A stretch of 64,000 bases of DNA from Amycolatopsis nivea. Its GTDB lineage: Bacteria > Actinomycetota > Actinomycetes > Mycobacteriales > Pseudonocardiaceae. Both the position numbers and the translations under genes were made by a program. The notes beneath the pieces are model-generated. The model saw only the letters and a program-made list of their open reading frames with translations, was not told where the DNA came from and searched no databases. The stretch spans positions 85,477-149,476 of the forward strand of contig NZ_SDLT01000019.1 in the NCBI RefSeq assembly GCF_004522235.1, read 5' to 3'. How positions within the stretch are numbered: the stretch's first letter is position 1; every line of letters starts with the position of its first letter. Below, in pieces: positions 1 to 8,992 of the stretch.

Positions 1-881
1 GTGCCGTCGGCCGTGCCGTCGTGGCCGAGCCAGCGGAACTCCTCATCGCCGAAACAGGCCAGCCCCAGTCCCCAGCCGTCGGCGAGGCCGAACGGTTCCG
101 CGACGGGCACCGGCCGGTGCAGGTCGCTCGCGGTGACGACGTCGAGCAATCCCGGTTTGCCGAGGTGGACCCGCCCGAGCGCGACCAGGTCGCGGGCGCT
201 CAGCGCGAGCGCGCCCGCCGGGTCCAGCATCGGCGGCAGCACCTGTTCGAGCGGACGCTCGCCGTCGCGCGCGTGCCCGGTCGCGACGCCCGGGCTGTCG
301 ACGTAGACCGGCTCGATCTCCAACGGCCGCAACAGAATCGACTCGACCGCCTCGCGCCAGCCCATCCCGGTGACCTCTTCGATCAGCAGGCCGACGAGCG
401 CGTAGCCGAGGTTGGAATAGGAGAACGCGGCGCCGGGCTCGCAGACGAACTCCGCGGCCCGCACCTCCTTCCGGCAGGACCCGCCCGCGTCGGCCGGGTC
501 CGAGGGCAGCCCGCTGGTGTGGCTCAGCAGCCTGCGCAAGGTCAGCTCGGCGGACAGCGAGGGGTCGCCGAGAATCTCGCCTACCGGCTGGTCCAGCTCG
601 AGATCGCCGTCGGAGACGAGCATCATCGCCAGGGTCGCGGTCGCCACCTTGGTGATCGAGCCGATCGGCACCCGCGAGTCCGCCCGCATCGGCCTGCCGC
701 CGCCCGCCGAACCGGTCTGGACCATGACCGTCTCGCCGCCGGACCACACCGCGACCTGCGCTCCCCGCACCCGATGCCGGGCGGCCAGCCGCGGGAGCAC
801 TGCGGCCAGCCGGCCCGCATCGCCGGCGCCGGGCACCGGCCGCGGTCTCGGGACAGCGAATCTTTCTTTCCGGGAGTGCAT
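1..881 (-). CDS. Serine hydrolase, class C beta-lactamase/penicillin-binding-like (3' end outside window)
   Basis: The first 293 residues are visible and the C-terminus lies beyond the left edge. They show the serine beta-lactamase/D-Ala peptidase fold: SxxK as S75-I-T-K78 and the Y-S-N triad at about 155-157. A GHDG box at the window edge matches the position of the family's third (KTG/HxG) motif. The ATG at 881 is preceded by AAAGG about 9 nt upstream. There is no signal peptide, so the protein is probably cytoplasmic. Such proteins hydrolyse or transfer esters and amides; the sequence does not show whether the substrate is a beta-lactam, a D-amino peptide or an ester. It is transcribed leftwards, away from a gene-poor 930-bp stretch. 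Confidence 0.85.
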   Translation of the reverse strand, partial: MHSRKERFAVPRPRPVPGAGDAGRLAAVLPRLAARHRVRGAQVAVWSGGETVMVQTGSAGGGRPMRADSRVPIGSITKVATATLAMMLVSDGDLELDQPVGEILGDPSLSAELTLRRLLSHTSGLPSDPADAGGSCRKEVRAAEFVCEPGAAFSYSNLGYALVGLLIEEVTGMGWREAVESILLRPLEIEPVYVDSPGVATGHARDGERPLEQVLPPMLDPAGALALSARDLVALGRVHLGKPGLLDVVTASDLHRPVPVAEPFGLADGWGLGLACFGDEEFRWLGHDGTADG

Positions 882-1815
882 GACCAAGCCTTTCGAATAC
901 TCGTAGGAGCCGCCCGGGGAATTGCCCCCCGCCCGCGCGGCACTAGCCCCAGCAGAGCGCGGCCGTCTTCAAGACCGGACCCGCGCCGGAATCCATACCC
1001 TGCCTAGCGCGGTTGCGCTCCAGCAACCGCCAAACGAAGGACTGCGGCATACGCCGGTTCGCACCCAGCGTCACACATTGCCGAGAGCATTCTAAAATAT
1101 GAACAACGGACTCACACCTCAGGGCGACACACAGATAAGCGGACGGTCCGCCTTCGCATTCGGCCGACGTCCCGACCGCACCCGGAACCGTTTCCGACTG
1201 CTCCGACCAGCGTAAACCCGTCATTATCCCGGCCGCCTCGACAATGATCGAAACCGCCGAAGTAGTGCCAACGGACGCTGCCGTTGCCCCGACCGCAGCA
1301 ACATCACCGCCGCGAGCGGGAGTTCAGCCGCGTCCCGGAAAACGATCACCTTCCGCCTCTCCTTAAACGCTTCCGAACAGCTAGCGGGACAAGTCGATCA
1401 GGAAGAATCGGCGATTCGCTCCGCTAAACCTCACCCGATCACCGGAAAATTCCGCCGACTCCCCTCCGCGCGGAATTCACCGCCCTCCCCGCACGACCAC
1501 ACGAATGGCGCGCGACGGCAGTAGCCCTTACTCCCGGGTAACTCGCCGCACTTCCCGTCGTTCCGCCATGAGACCGCCACAGTCGATTCCGGCATGAGCA
1601 CCTCCGCCCGCACAGTCGCCCCCGCCGCCGGAAACGTTGCACCTTCTCCGCGACCAATAACCGAACAGCGGAACCCGCTTCCAACTGTCGGCAAGCTGTC
1701 AATAAGATGCATATTCCGCAGCATTTCCGACCGCACAGATCGGTAAAAGGGAACCATCGGGCCGATTGCCCACGAATTGACTATCACCCACTGTCCACTC
1801 AGGACAGACGTGCCC
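882..1815. other. Long intergenic stretch without a convincing gene
   Basis: About 930 bp between a leftward hydrolase start and the end of the MFS gene. It is slightly less GC-rich than its surroundings. The open frames present (for example minus-strand 943-1224 and 1431-1895) lack the third-position GC bias of real genes here, ribosome sites and any recognisable domain. A small hairpin, CTGTCC-ACTCA-GGACAG at 1791-1807, lies just beyond the MFS stop and may be a weak terminator. I see nothing else. Confidence 0.5.
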
Positions 1816-3036
1816 TCACTCCGCTGGCTTCCCGCCGCGCATCGCCGATAGAAGCACCGGCAGCGCCACGGCCAGCGCGATCCCCCGCACCGCACCGGCC
1901 ACCGGATACGCCGCCCGGATGCCGAGCACGTCCGCGACCAGTCCGCCGACCAGCGATCCCAGCGGCATCAAACCCCAGCCCAGCATCCGGTAGACGCTGT
2001 GCACGCGCCCGCGCAGTTCCTGCGGCACCGCCTGCTGGCGCAGGCTGACCGTGACCACGCTCCAGAGCGTCGTCGCAAACCCGTTGAAACCCAGCAAAGC
2101 CCCGAGAACGACCGCATTCGGACTGGCTCCGATGAGCACGAAGATCACGATGTTGGCGATCAACGCGGTCAACAACGCTTGCAGCGCCCCGATTTTCGCC
2201 ACGACCCGCGCGTTGACCATCCCGCCGAGCACACTGCCCGCCGCGGCCCCCGCGAGCAGCACGCCGTAACCGCGCTCGCTGACGTGCAAAGTCTGGGTCG
2301 CGAGCAGCACGACCGTCACATTGCCAAGCTGGTAGCAGAACGTGTTCACCGCCAGCAGCCCGGCCAACGTCCGCAGCAACCGGTGCCGCCCGAGCCACCG
2401 CACCCCCTCCACCACCGCGACCCGGACCGGTGGCTGCACCTCGCGCGGCGCCGGACGGCGAGGCAAAGTCGCCAACAACGCGGCAGACCCCGCGAACGAC
2501 ACCGCGTCCAGGCCGAACGGCAACGCCTCCGCCCCCGCGAACAGCAGACTCCCGATCGGCGGCCCGACGAACAACTGCCCCGCGTTGGCGACCGCGTACT
2601 GACTGCCGTTCGCCCGGTGCAACTGCGCCTCGGACACCAGGTCCGGCAGCACTGCGAGCGACGCGTTGGCGAACACGACCTCGCACGCACTGAGCCCGAA
2701 CCCCATGGCCGCGAGCCCCGCGATGTCGATCCGCCCCAGCCCGATCAGCACGGCGACCACCGCGACGATCACCGCTTGAAGCGCCTGCGACCGCCAGAGG
2801 AGACTGACTCGGTCGCGCCGATCCACGAGCGCCCCCGCGGGCAAGGAGAGCAGCAGCCAGGGAAGGTAGGTCGCGGCCGAGACGACCGAGACCTGCACCG
2901 GATCGCGCGTGAGCGTGACCGTCAGCAGCGGGACCGCCGCGGAGAAGATCCCGTCCCCCACGTTGTCCACCGCAGAGGCCCACCACAACCGCCAGTACGC
3001 GGCGGGGAGCTTGGCTTTGGGGTCGCTGTGCTTCAT
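1816..3036 (-). CDS. MFS drug/siderophore exporter (EntS-like MFS_3)
   Basis: A 406-residue integral membrane protein with about twelve hydrophobic segments. A motif-A-like loop between helices 2 and 3 reads LPAGALVDRRDR. The family exports drugs, siderophores or secondary metabolites by proton antiport. I chose the ATG at 3036 (protein starts MKHSDPK) because AGGA lies upstream and homologous N-termini begin near AAYWRLWWAS. An upstream in-frame ATG at 3063 is possible. A perfect 6-bp-arm palindrome at 3076-3094 sits over the presumed promoter, so it is probably controlled by a local or distant one-component repressor. The substrate is unknown. Confidence 0.85.
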   Translation of the reverse strand: MKHSDPKAKLPAAYWRLWWASAVDNVGDGIFSAAVPLLTVTLTRDPVQVSVVSAATYLPWLLLSLPAGALVDRRDRVSLLWRSQALQAVIVAVVAVLIGLGRIDIAGLAAMGFGLSACEVVFANASLAVLPDLVSEAQLHRANGSQYAVANAGQLFVGPPIGSLLFAGAEALPFGLDAVSFAGSAALLATLPRRPAPREVQPPVRVAVVEGVRWLGRHRLLRTLAGLLAVNTFCYQLGNVTVVLLATQTLHVSERGYGVLLAGAAAGSVLGGMVNARVVAKIGALQALLTALIANIVIFVLIGASPNAVVLGALLGFNGFATTLWSVVTVSLRQQAVPQELRGRVHSVYRMLGWGLMPLGSLVGGLVADVLGIRAAYPVAGAVRGIALAVALPVLLSAMRGGKPAE

Positions 3037-3075
3037 GTTCGGGAGGGTTCCTGAGTCGAACATGTGTTCGCCATC

Positions 3076-3094
3076 ATGTAGACTGGAGCTACAT
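3076..3094. promoter_or_regulatory. Palindromic operator upstream of MFS gene
   Basis: ATGTAGactggagCTACAT: 6-bp perfect arms and a 7-bp spacer, 40 bp upstream of the MFS start. ATGT...ACAT dyads are typical of PadR/TetR/MarR-type operators. No regulator gene is adjacent, so the binding protein is unassigned. Confidence 0.5.
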
Positions 3095-3257
3095 CGACGA
3101 TGGCTGGAACCTCTTCGTATTTCGCTTGCCGCAAGATCCGGGGTGCCGCAGACTGGCGCGGCCGATGCCAAGTCCTGCGCGAATCCCGACTCAGCCCGAC
3201 GCGTCCTTACCTGGGCGTGCCTGCCGTCGTGGGGTCGCGATGCCGGGATGCGCGGTT

Positions 3258-3560
3258 GTCGCGATCGCCGCGGTTGAACGGGCGGCGGTTGGACGCACCG
3301 CAGTCAGCCACGCACTGATCGAGCGGACCCCAGCCAGGCTCTCTCCCATCAGACGCGCCGCTGCCAACCGCGCAAACTGCGGCAAGGCGCGCGCCAGCCA
3401 AGGCCCCGCTGAGCGAACTGCGGCTACGCGGCCACGGGCCAAGCGGGCCACGGCCGCGTGCATCCCAGCTCAACGGGCATCAGCAGAGCGCCGCGCAACT
3501 GACCGACCGGCGACTGTTCCCATCGCACCGAACCGCACGTCACCTGAACGAACGGATGCT
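3258..3560 (+). repeat. About 20 tandem 15-nt units (degenerate pentapeptide-type coding repeat)
   Basis: This tract has a clear 15-nt period. In the frame open from 3126 to 3566 it reads as five-residue units with consensus A-x-R-A/T-x (AERTA, ANRAN, AKRAT, AQRAS, AERRA). In the frame of 3100 the units read A/x-x-L-S/T/N-x (for example SQLNG, AQLTD, RHLNE), the canonical pentapeptide-repeat pattern, but with one TGA near 3316. Third-position GC is lower than in neighbouring genes. The simplest reading is a decayed pentapeptide-repeat gene. The open frame, however, ends in an ATGA overlap with the next gene (stop 3564-3566, next ATG 3563), so a small translated leader protein cannot be excluded. 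Confidence 0.5.
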
Positions 3561-3562
3561 TC

Positions 3563-4975
3563 ATGATCGACGCAATCATCGCCGGCTGCGGTCCCACCGG
3601 CGCGACGCTCGCCGCCGAGCTGCGGTTGCACGGCGTGCGGGTTCTCGTGCTGGAGAAGGAAACCGAGCCGGTCCCGCTGGCCCGGATCGTCAGCCTGCAC
3701 ATCCGCAGCCTCGAGCAACTCGCGATGCGCGGGCTGCTGGAGCGGCTCCTGCCGCACGGACGGCAACGTCCGGTCGGCGGCATTTTCGCTGGCATCCCCG
3801 CACCCCCGCCCGCGGACCTCGACACCGCGTATCTGCTGGGCATCCCCCAACCGGTCGTCGTCCGGGAGCTCGAGGAACACGCCATCGAACTGGGCGCGGA
3901 GGTCCGGCACGGCTGCGCGATCGCCGGGTTCGAGCAGGACGAGGACGGAGTGACCGTCGAACTGGCTGACGGCGAACAGCTGCGAGCGAAGTACCTCGTC
4001 GGCTGCGACGGCGCGCGCAGCACCGTGCGCAAACTGCTCGGCGTCGGCTTCCCGGGCGAACCCTCGCGGACCGAAACCCTGATGGGCGAGATGCCCGCGT
4101 CCGCGCCGCCGGAGGAGATCGCCGCCAAGGTGGCCGAGGTCCGGCAGGCCAACAAGCGGTTCATGCTGGGGCCGGTCGAGGAAGGCGTCTACCGCGTCGT
4201 GGTACCTGCCGCCGGGCTCAGCTCCGAACCGCCCGTTCTCGAAGACTTCCAAGAACAACTGCGCGCCCTCGCCGGCACCGATTTCGGCGTGCACTCCCCG
4301 CGCTGGCTGTCCCGCTTCGGTGACGCCACCCGGCTGGCCGACCGATACCGCGTCGGCCGGGTGCTGCTGGCAGGCGACGCCGCGCACATCCACCCGCCCA
4401 CCGGCGGACAAGGCCTCAACCTGGGCGTGCAGGACGCGTTCAACCTCGGCTGGAAGCTCGCCGCGCAGATCCGCGGCTCGGCCCCCGACTCCCTGCTCGA
4501 CACCTACCAGGCCGAACGCCATCCGGTCGCCGCAGACGTCCTCGACAACACCCGCGCCCAGATGGAACTGTCGTCCGCCGAAGCAGGACCGCGGGCCGTG
4601 CGCAAGCTGCTCGCCGAACTGATGGACATCGATGAGGTCAACCGCCGCCTGATCGGGAAAATCACCGCGATCGACCTCCGCTACGACTTCGGCAAAGGCC
4701 CCGACCTGCTCGGCCACCGTCTCCCCGACCTCGACCTCAAGCAAGGCCGCCTCTACGACCGCCTCCACCAGGGCCGCGCACTGGTGCTGGACCGCACCGA
4801 ACGACTGACCGTCGACGGCTGGACAGACCGGGTCGACCTCCTCGCCGACCCCGCCGCCGCCCTGGACGCCCCGGCCGTCCTGCTCCGCCCCGACGGCTAC
4901 ATCGCCTGGATCGGCGAGGACCAGCAGGAGCTGAACCACCAGCTCGCCCGCTGGTTCGGCCGGAGTGCTGCATAA
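3563..4975 (+). CDS. rox: FAD monooxygenase, rifampicin monooxygenase-like
   Basis: A 470-residue class A flavin monooxygenase. It has the FAD-binding dinucleotide fold GCGPTG at residues 8-13, the DG motif (CDG near 148-150) and the GD motif (GRVLLAGDAAHIHPPTGGQG near 265-284). The C-terminal thioredoxin-like region ends in LLRPDGYIAWIGEDQQEL. The overall match to my recollection of actinomycete rifampicin monooxygenases (Rox/RIFMO) is close along the whole length, for example in the RYDFGKG and LLG-R segments. That family hydroxylates and linearises rifamycins using NADPH and O2. The second glycine of the P-loop motif is Cys9, which is unusual. Another aromatic polyketide could be the true substrate. 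The ribosome site is weak, and the start overlaps the end of the upstream repeat frame. Confidence 0.8.
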   Translation: MIDAIIAGCGPTGATLAAELRLHGVRVLVLEKETEPVPLARIVSLHIRSLEQLAMRGLLERLLPHGRQRPVGGIFAGIPAPPPADLDTAYLLGIPQPVVVRELEEHAIELGAEVRHGCAIAGFEQDEDGVTVELADGEQLRAKYLVGCDGARSTVRKLLGVGFPGEPSRTETLMGEMPASAPPEEIAAKVAEVRQANKRFMLGPVEEGVYRVVVPAAGLSSEPPVLEDFQEQLRALAGTDFGVHSPRWLSRFGDATRLADRYRVGRVLLAGDAAHIHPPTGGQGLNLGVQDAFNLGWKLAAQIRGSAPDSLLDTYQAERHPVAADVLDNTRAQMELSSAEAGPRAVRKLLAELMDIDEVNRRLIGKITAIDLRYDFGKGPDLLGHRLPDLDLKQGRLYDRLHQGRALVLDRTERLTVDGWTDRVDLLADPAAALDAPAVLLRPDGYIAWIGEDQQELNHQLARWFGRSAA

Positions 4976-5109
4976 CGGGGGCGTCGCCGGAGCCAGCGGG
5001 AACCGGGCTTCCCACCCGTTGGTTCGGCAAGCTCGCTCCTTCGCGACCGCGCTGCCGCGCCCCGCTCGGACCGATGAGAAGCCGCACGCCCTCAACCACC
5101 CCGCCCGCT

Positions 5110-5560
5110 GAACGAGCAGCCCTCAGACCGGCGAAGGCGAGACCTCAACGACCTGGCCGCCGAAAGCCACCCGGACCAGCAAAGGCGATTCCTTAACCGC
5201 CACACCCGCTGAAACCAGCCCTGGCCAGGGAAGGCAAGGCTGCAGCCTCGCACGATGCAAGACCACGCCTGAATCGGCGGAGGCGACACCGAAACCACCC
5301 CGCCCACAGAAAAACCACCCCGGACCAGCGAACGCAAGACCTCATCCGCCCGCCGTAAAACGCACCCGCTGGACCAGCGAAGGCACGACCTCAACCTCAC
5401 ACGATGAAAGACCACGCCTGGACCGGCGAAGGCAAGACCACAACCACCTCACCCACAGACCCCCCCCCGAACCAGCGAAGACAAGACCTCAGCCGCCCGC
5501 CCCCAAGCGCAGCCCCTGGACCAGCGAAGGCCAAACCCCGCCCGCCGGTCCCCCGGACAA
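5110..5560. repeat. Nine imperfect tandem copies of a 49-bp unit
   Basis: The core GACCAGCGAAGGCAAGACCT recurs at about 5126, 5174, 5223, 5271, 5323, 5372, 5421, 5470 and 5519. The steps are 48, 49, 48, 52, 49, 49, 49 and 49 bp, and the rest of each unit is C/A-rich (CCACAACC-type). The period is not a multiple of three and no frame carries coding bias, so this is non-coding. It fills the gap between the monooxygenase and the regulator gene. Possible roles are a protein-binding array, a transcript-structure element or a simple minisatellite. Confidence 0.8.
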
Positions 5561-5586
5561 CCCGCCCTCTGCCGCATAATCGCGAC

Positions 5587-6627
5587 GTGCCGCTCACCCT
5601 CGATCTGAGCACCGGCGACCTCGCGGGCACCAGGCTCGCCGTCTCGCCGCTGTCCGAAACTGTCTCCGGCCTGCAGACCCTCGCCGGGTGCTGGGGCCGG
5701 ACGCGGCACGAACGCTGGGCCCGCTGGGCGACGGCAGAGCTCGCCGCGCGGCCGCTGGACCTCCGGCGGACCTGGCCGTTGCTGGTCACCGGCCGGGCCA
5801 GTTGGCCGCAGTTCCTCCTGCCCGCCCCGGCGCGCGCGGCTAGCACGATCGACGAGGCGCTCGCCGCGATATGCCGGACCACCCCGGGCGAGGTCCGGCG
5901 AAGTCTGCATGGCGTCTTCGGCGATCGCCTGTCGGGCCCGGCGCAGGCGCTCGCCGACGACCCTGCGGCTGGGTTGCGCGCCATCGCTGCCGAACTGCGT
6001 CAGGCGCACGACCGCCTGATCGCACCGCACTGGGGCCGGTTGCGCGCGGTCCTCGACGCCGACATCGCCTACCGCGCCAAACAGTGGGCCGACGGCGGCG
6101 CGGGCCGTCTGTTCACCGACCTGCACGCCAGACTGAACTGGCACGACGGCCGCCTCGTCCTCGACGGCGACAACCGTCCTTCGCCCGGACGCCCTGCCGG
6201 CGGGCTGGTCCTCTCCCCCGTCGTGCTCGGGCCGCCGTGGGTGATGATCAAACTGCACACCACCACCCAGACCACGATCCGCTACCCGGCGCGAGGCAGC
6301 GGTGCACTGTGGACAGCCGACGAGCGCCGTCCCGCCGGGCACGCGGTCCGCCTTCTGGGCCGGCGTCGCGCCGAACTCCTGGAGGCGCTGCGCTCCCCCG
6401 CCACGACCACCGACCTCGCCGAAGCCTTGCACGTGTCGCCGAGCGCGGTTTCGCAGCACCTCCGGGTCCTGCGCGACAACGGGCTGGTCACCAGGCAGCG
6501 GTCCGGCCGCACGGTCCGCTACCGCACCACCGAGCAAGGAATCCGCCTCCTGAGCCCCTGCTCGCCGACGCATCAGCACCCCGAGGCGCGTCCAGGATCG
6601 GATCCCACGACCGAGGCACAAATGTGA
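5587..6627 (+). CDS. ArsR-type winged-helix regulator with N-terminal DUF5937-like domain
   Basis: 346 residues from GTG 5587. Upstream in-frame codons (back to 5404) translate the 49-bp repeats and are not plausible protein. Residues 1-240 form a globular domain typical of large actinomycete ArsR-like proteins (DUF5937-like, from memory). A winged helix-turn-helix follows (LLEALRSPATTTDLAEAL then SPSAVSQHLRVLRDNGLV) with a basic wing (RQRSGRTVRYR). It is a DNA-binding transcription factor with unknown effector. Its neighbours are a rifampicin-monooxygenase homologue upstream and a Ser/Thr kinase downstream; the tandem repeats directly before it could be its own binding region. The last 20 residues are low-complexity. 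Confidence 0.75.
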   Translation: MPLTLDLSTGDLAGTRLAVSPLSETVSGLQTLAGCWGRTRHERWARWATAELAARPLDLRRTWPLLVTGRASWPQFLLPAPARAASTIDEALAAICRTTPGEVRRSLHGVFGDRLSGPAQALADDPAAGLRAIAAELRQAHDRLIAPHWGRLRAVLDADIAYRAKQWADGGAGRLFTDLHARLNWHDGRLVLDGDNRPSPGRPAGGLVLSPVVLGPPWVMIKLHTTTQTTIRYPARGSGALWTADERRPAGHAVRLLGRRRAELLEALRSPATTTDLAEALHVSPSAVSQHLRVLRDNGLVTRQRSGRTVRYRTTEQGIRLLSPCSPTHQHPEARPGSDPTTEAQM

Positions 6628-6708
6628 CAACTCCACTCCGGATGCCACATCTCCGGAGTACGATCTCGCCGACCGCGACCAGCCTCGCGGAGAGGGGAAG
6701 CGGCGCGG

Positions 6709-8973
6709 ATGAGCGACTGGCGGGTGCCCGGGTTCACTGAGGTCGACGTGCTCGGCGTGGGCGGCTTCGGCCGCGTCGTGCTGGCCAAGCACCAGGAATC
6801 CGGCCGGATGGTGGCGATCAAATACCTCCTCGCGGAGTATCTCGCCGACCCGGACATCGCGGCCGGGTTCCGGCGCGAGGCGTGGTTGCTGTCCGGCGTC
6901 CGCAGCCCGCACGTCGTGCGGTTGTTCGACTTCGTCGAAACACCGCAGGGCGCCGCGCTGGTGATGGAGGCCGTGCCCGGCGTGTCCCTGCGCGCGCTTC
7001 TGGCGACGGAGAACGTCCTCGAACCGGAATCCGCGCTGGCCATGCTCAAGGGCTCACTGCTCGGACTCGCCGACGCGCACGCCGCCGGGGTCGTCCACCG
7101 CGACTACAAACCGGGAAACGTGCTGGTGTCGCAAGAAGGCCAGTCGAAACTGGTCGACTTTGGACTGGCCACTTTGGACGGACACAATGGACTGACCGCC
7201 GGGTCGCCGTCGTACATGGCACCCGAGCAGTGGGCCGGACAACCGGGCCAGCCCGCCACCGACGTGTACGCCGCCACTTGCGTGTTCTACCAATGCATCA
7301 CCGGACACCAGCCGTTCGAGGCGACCACCACGGACGAACTGCGCTCGCTGCACCAGATGGCGCCGGTGCCGCTGGACGCGGTACCCGAGAAACTCCGTCC
7401 GCTGATCGCGCGCGGCATGGCCAAGGACCCGGCGTGGCGACCGTCCACAGCGGACGCTTTCGTGTCCGAATTGGAAACCGTCGCCCGCAAGGCCTACGGA
7501 AAGAACTGGGAGAAGCGCGGCTGGAAGCGCCTGGCCGCCGCGTCCGCCGCCCTGACCGCGCTCACCCCGCTGGCCCTCCTGGCCACCGCGGGCACCGCCG
7601 CCGCGCCGATCGGAGCGGGCGCCGGGGCGGTCGCGGCCGGAGCCGGGGTGCCGACCGCCACGGGCACCGGAGCCGGGGCGACCGCGGTGATCGTCGGCAA
7701 GGTCGTCGCGGTGCTGGTGGTCGTCAGCGCACTGGTCACCGGCGGAATCCTGGTCTTCAACCGCCAGGACGACCCGCCCGCGCCCGCGGCGCTCACCGTC
7801 GCGATGCAGACCGATTCCGGCCGCGACCAAGCGCTCCCGATCACCTACGACCTCCAGTATCCGCAGGTGTCCGGCGGACCGGACGCCGCGGTGCGGAAAC
7901 GCGTCAACGACGCTTTGCGCGCCCCGATCGACAAACGGCTGAAGGCCATCCGCGACGCACGCGCCAATCCGGACTGGCGGCAGCAGTTCACCGACACCGG
8001 GGACACGCCCGCGGCGCACACGACCGCGCAGATCCTGCTGCAGACGCCGAGCCTGCTTTCCGTTCGCTACGACCACGGTCTCGATTCGAATGTCCTCTCC
8101 CACACGACCTGGCGTTTCCCGGAAACCGTGAACGTCGACCTCGCCACCGGGAACCCGCTCGGCCCTCAGGACATGTTCCGGCCCGAAGCGCTGACCGCGG
8201 CCGGGATGAAAACGCTGACCGACCGCATCGACCCGCACACCCAGTCCGGTTTCTGCCGGGAGCCGACCGTCGGCTACGACGAAGGCCGGAAAACCACCGT
8301 CGACGCGGCGGACCGGGTTCCCGGCCGCGGGCACGTGCCCGCGACGCCGATCGGATTCACCAAGACCGGGGTCCAGTTCGAAATGGTGTGGTACGAACTG
8401 GGATGCGTCATGGCGGCCGGGAAAGAAACGGTCGTCCTCCCCTATTCCGAGATCAGCGACCTGCTGCAACCGAAATTCCTGGCAATGCTGGGCATCGGAG
8501 CGACTTCCCCGGCGCCCTCGACGCCGTCTTCGTCCGCCCCGGCGGCCAGCACCACCTACACCAACCCCCGGTTCGGCTTCACCACACGCGTTCCCCAGGG
8601 ATATACCGCGACGCCGTACAGCCCGGAAAACGGCGACGGAATGACGTTCGCCAACAAGCCACTCCACGCGACCATGACCGTCTGGGGCACCAACTCAGGC
8701 GGCCGCACTGTCGCCGCCGCGCTGGCCGACGCGGCCGCCGAGACGGAAGCACAGTCCGGCCGGGTGACCTACCGCAAGGACGAAGGCGACCACTACTCGA
8801 TTTCCGGCTATCAAAGCGACGGAATGATCTTCTACGAGATAGGTTTCTCCGGCCCCGGGTCGACGGCGACACTGCGCTGGGTCTATCCGCGCGAGCACAA
8901 AACCGAACTCGACGCGCCGGTGAGCACTACCGCGGAGGCCTTCCGTCCGGGAGACCTCTCCCAGCCGCACTGA
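6709..8973 (+). CDS. Membrane Ser/Thr protein kinase with extracellular RsiV/DUF3298-like domain
   Basis: 754 residues. Residues 1-270 are a Hanks-type kinase: glycine loop GVGGFG 16-21, K38, HRD 130-132 followed by YKPGN, DFG 150-152 and APE 171-173. An Ala/Gly-rich linker and one transmembrane helix (about 335-358) follow. The outer part has a DUF3298-like region (AVRKRVNDALRAPIDKRL) and, after a Ser/Pro hinge near residue 610, a second small beta-rich module beginning FGFTTRVPQGYT. It is expected to sense an extracellular cue and phosphorylate cytoplasmic Ser/Thr targets. The ATG at 6709 follows a GAGAGGGGAAG ribosome site. No partner phosphatase is nearby. The gene converges on the amidohydrolase with a 19-bp gap. 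Confidence 0.88.
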   Translation: MSDWRVPGFTEVDVLGVGGFGRVVLAKHQESGRMVAIKYLLAEYLADPDIAAGFRREAWLLSGVRSPHVVRLFDFVETPQGAALVMEAVPGVSLRALLATENVLEPESALAMLKGSLLGLADAHAAGVVHRDYKPGNVLVSQEGQSKLVDFGLATLDGHNGLTAGSPSYMAPEQWAGQPGQPATDVYAATCVFYQCITGHQPFEATTTDELRSLHQMAPVPLDAVPEKLRPLIARGMAKDPAWRPSTADAFVSELETVARKAYGKNWEKRGWKRLAAASAALTALTPLALLATAGTAAAPIGAGAGAVAAGAGVPTATGTGAGATAVIVGKVVAVLVVVSALVTGGILVFNRQDDPPAPAALTVAMQTDSGRDQALPITYDLQYPQVSGGPDAAVRKRVNDALRAPIDKRLKAIRDARANPDWRQQFTDTGDTPAAHTTAQILLQTPSLLSVRYDHGLDSNVLSHTTWRFPETVNVDLATGNPLGPQDMFRPEALTAAGMKTLTDRIDPHTQSGFCREPTVGYDEGRKTTVDAADRVPGRGHVPATPIGFTKTGVQFEMVWYELGCVMAAGKETVVLPYSEISDLLQPKFLAMLGIGATSPAPSTPSSSAPAASTTYTNPRFGFTTRVPQGYTATPYSPENGDGMTFANKPLHATMTVWGTNSGGRTVAAALADAAAETEAQSGRVTYRKDEGDHYSISGYQSDGMIFYEIGFSGPGSTATLRWVYPREHKTELDAPVSTTAEAFRPGDLSQPH

Positions 8974-8992
8974 CCCTCGGCCGCGAAAGGAA

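Noticed and set aside
943..1895. Open frames in the long left intergenic region (minus 943-1224 and 1431-1895)
   Set aside because: No third-position GC bias, no ribosome site, no family resemblance, Trp/Cys/Arg-rich composition as in shadow frames.
5092..5415. Minus-strand open frame of about 107 codons in the tandem repeats
   Set aside because: It is produced by the repeat sequence; the 49-bp period shifts frame each unit and no ribosome site or coding bias is present.
5110..5560. CRISPR-like array
   Set aside because: Units are similar over their whole 49 bp and vary gradually; there are no identical repeats separated by unique spacers, and no cas genes nearby (the Cas4-like nuclease is 55 kb away in a different context).
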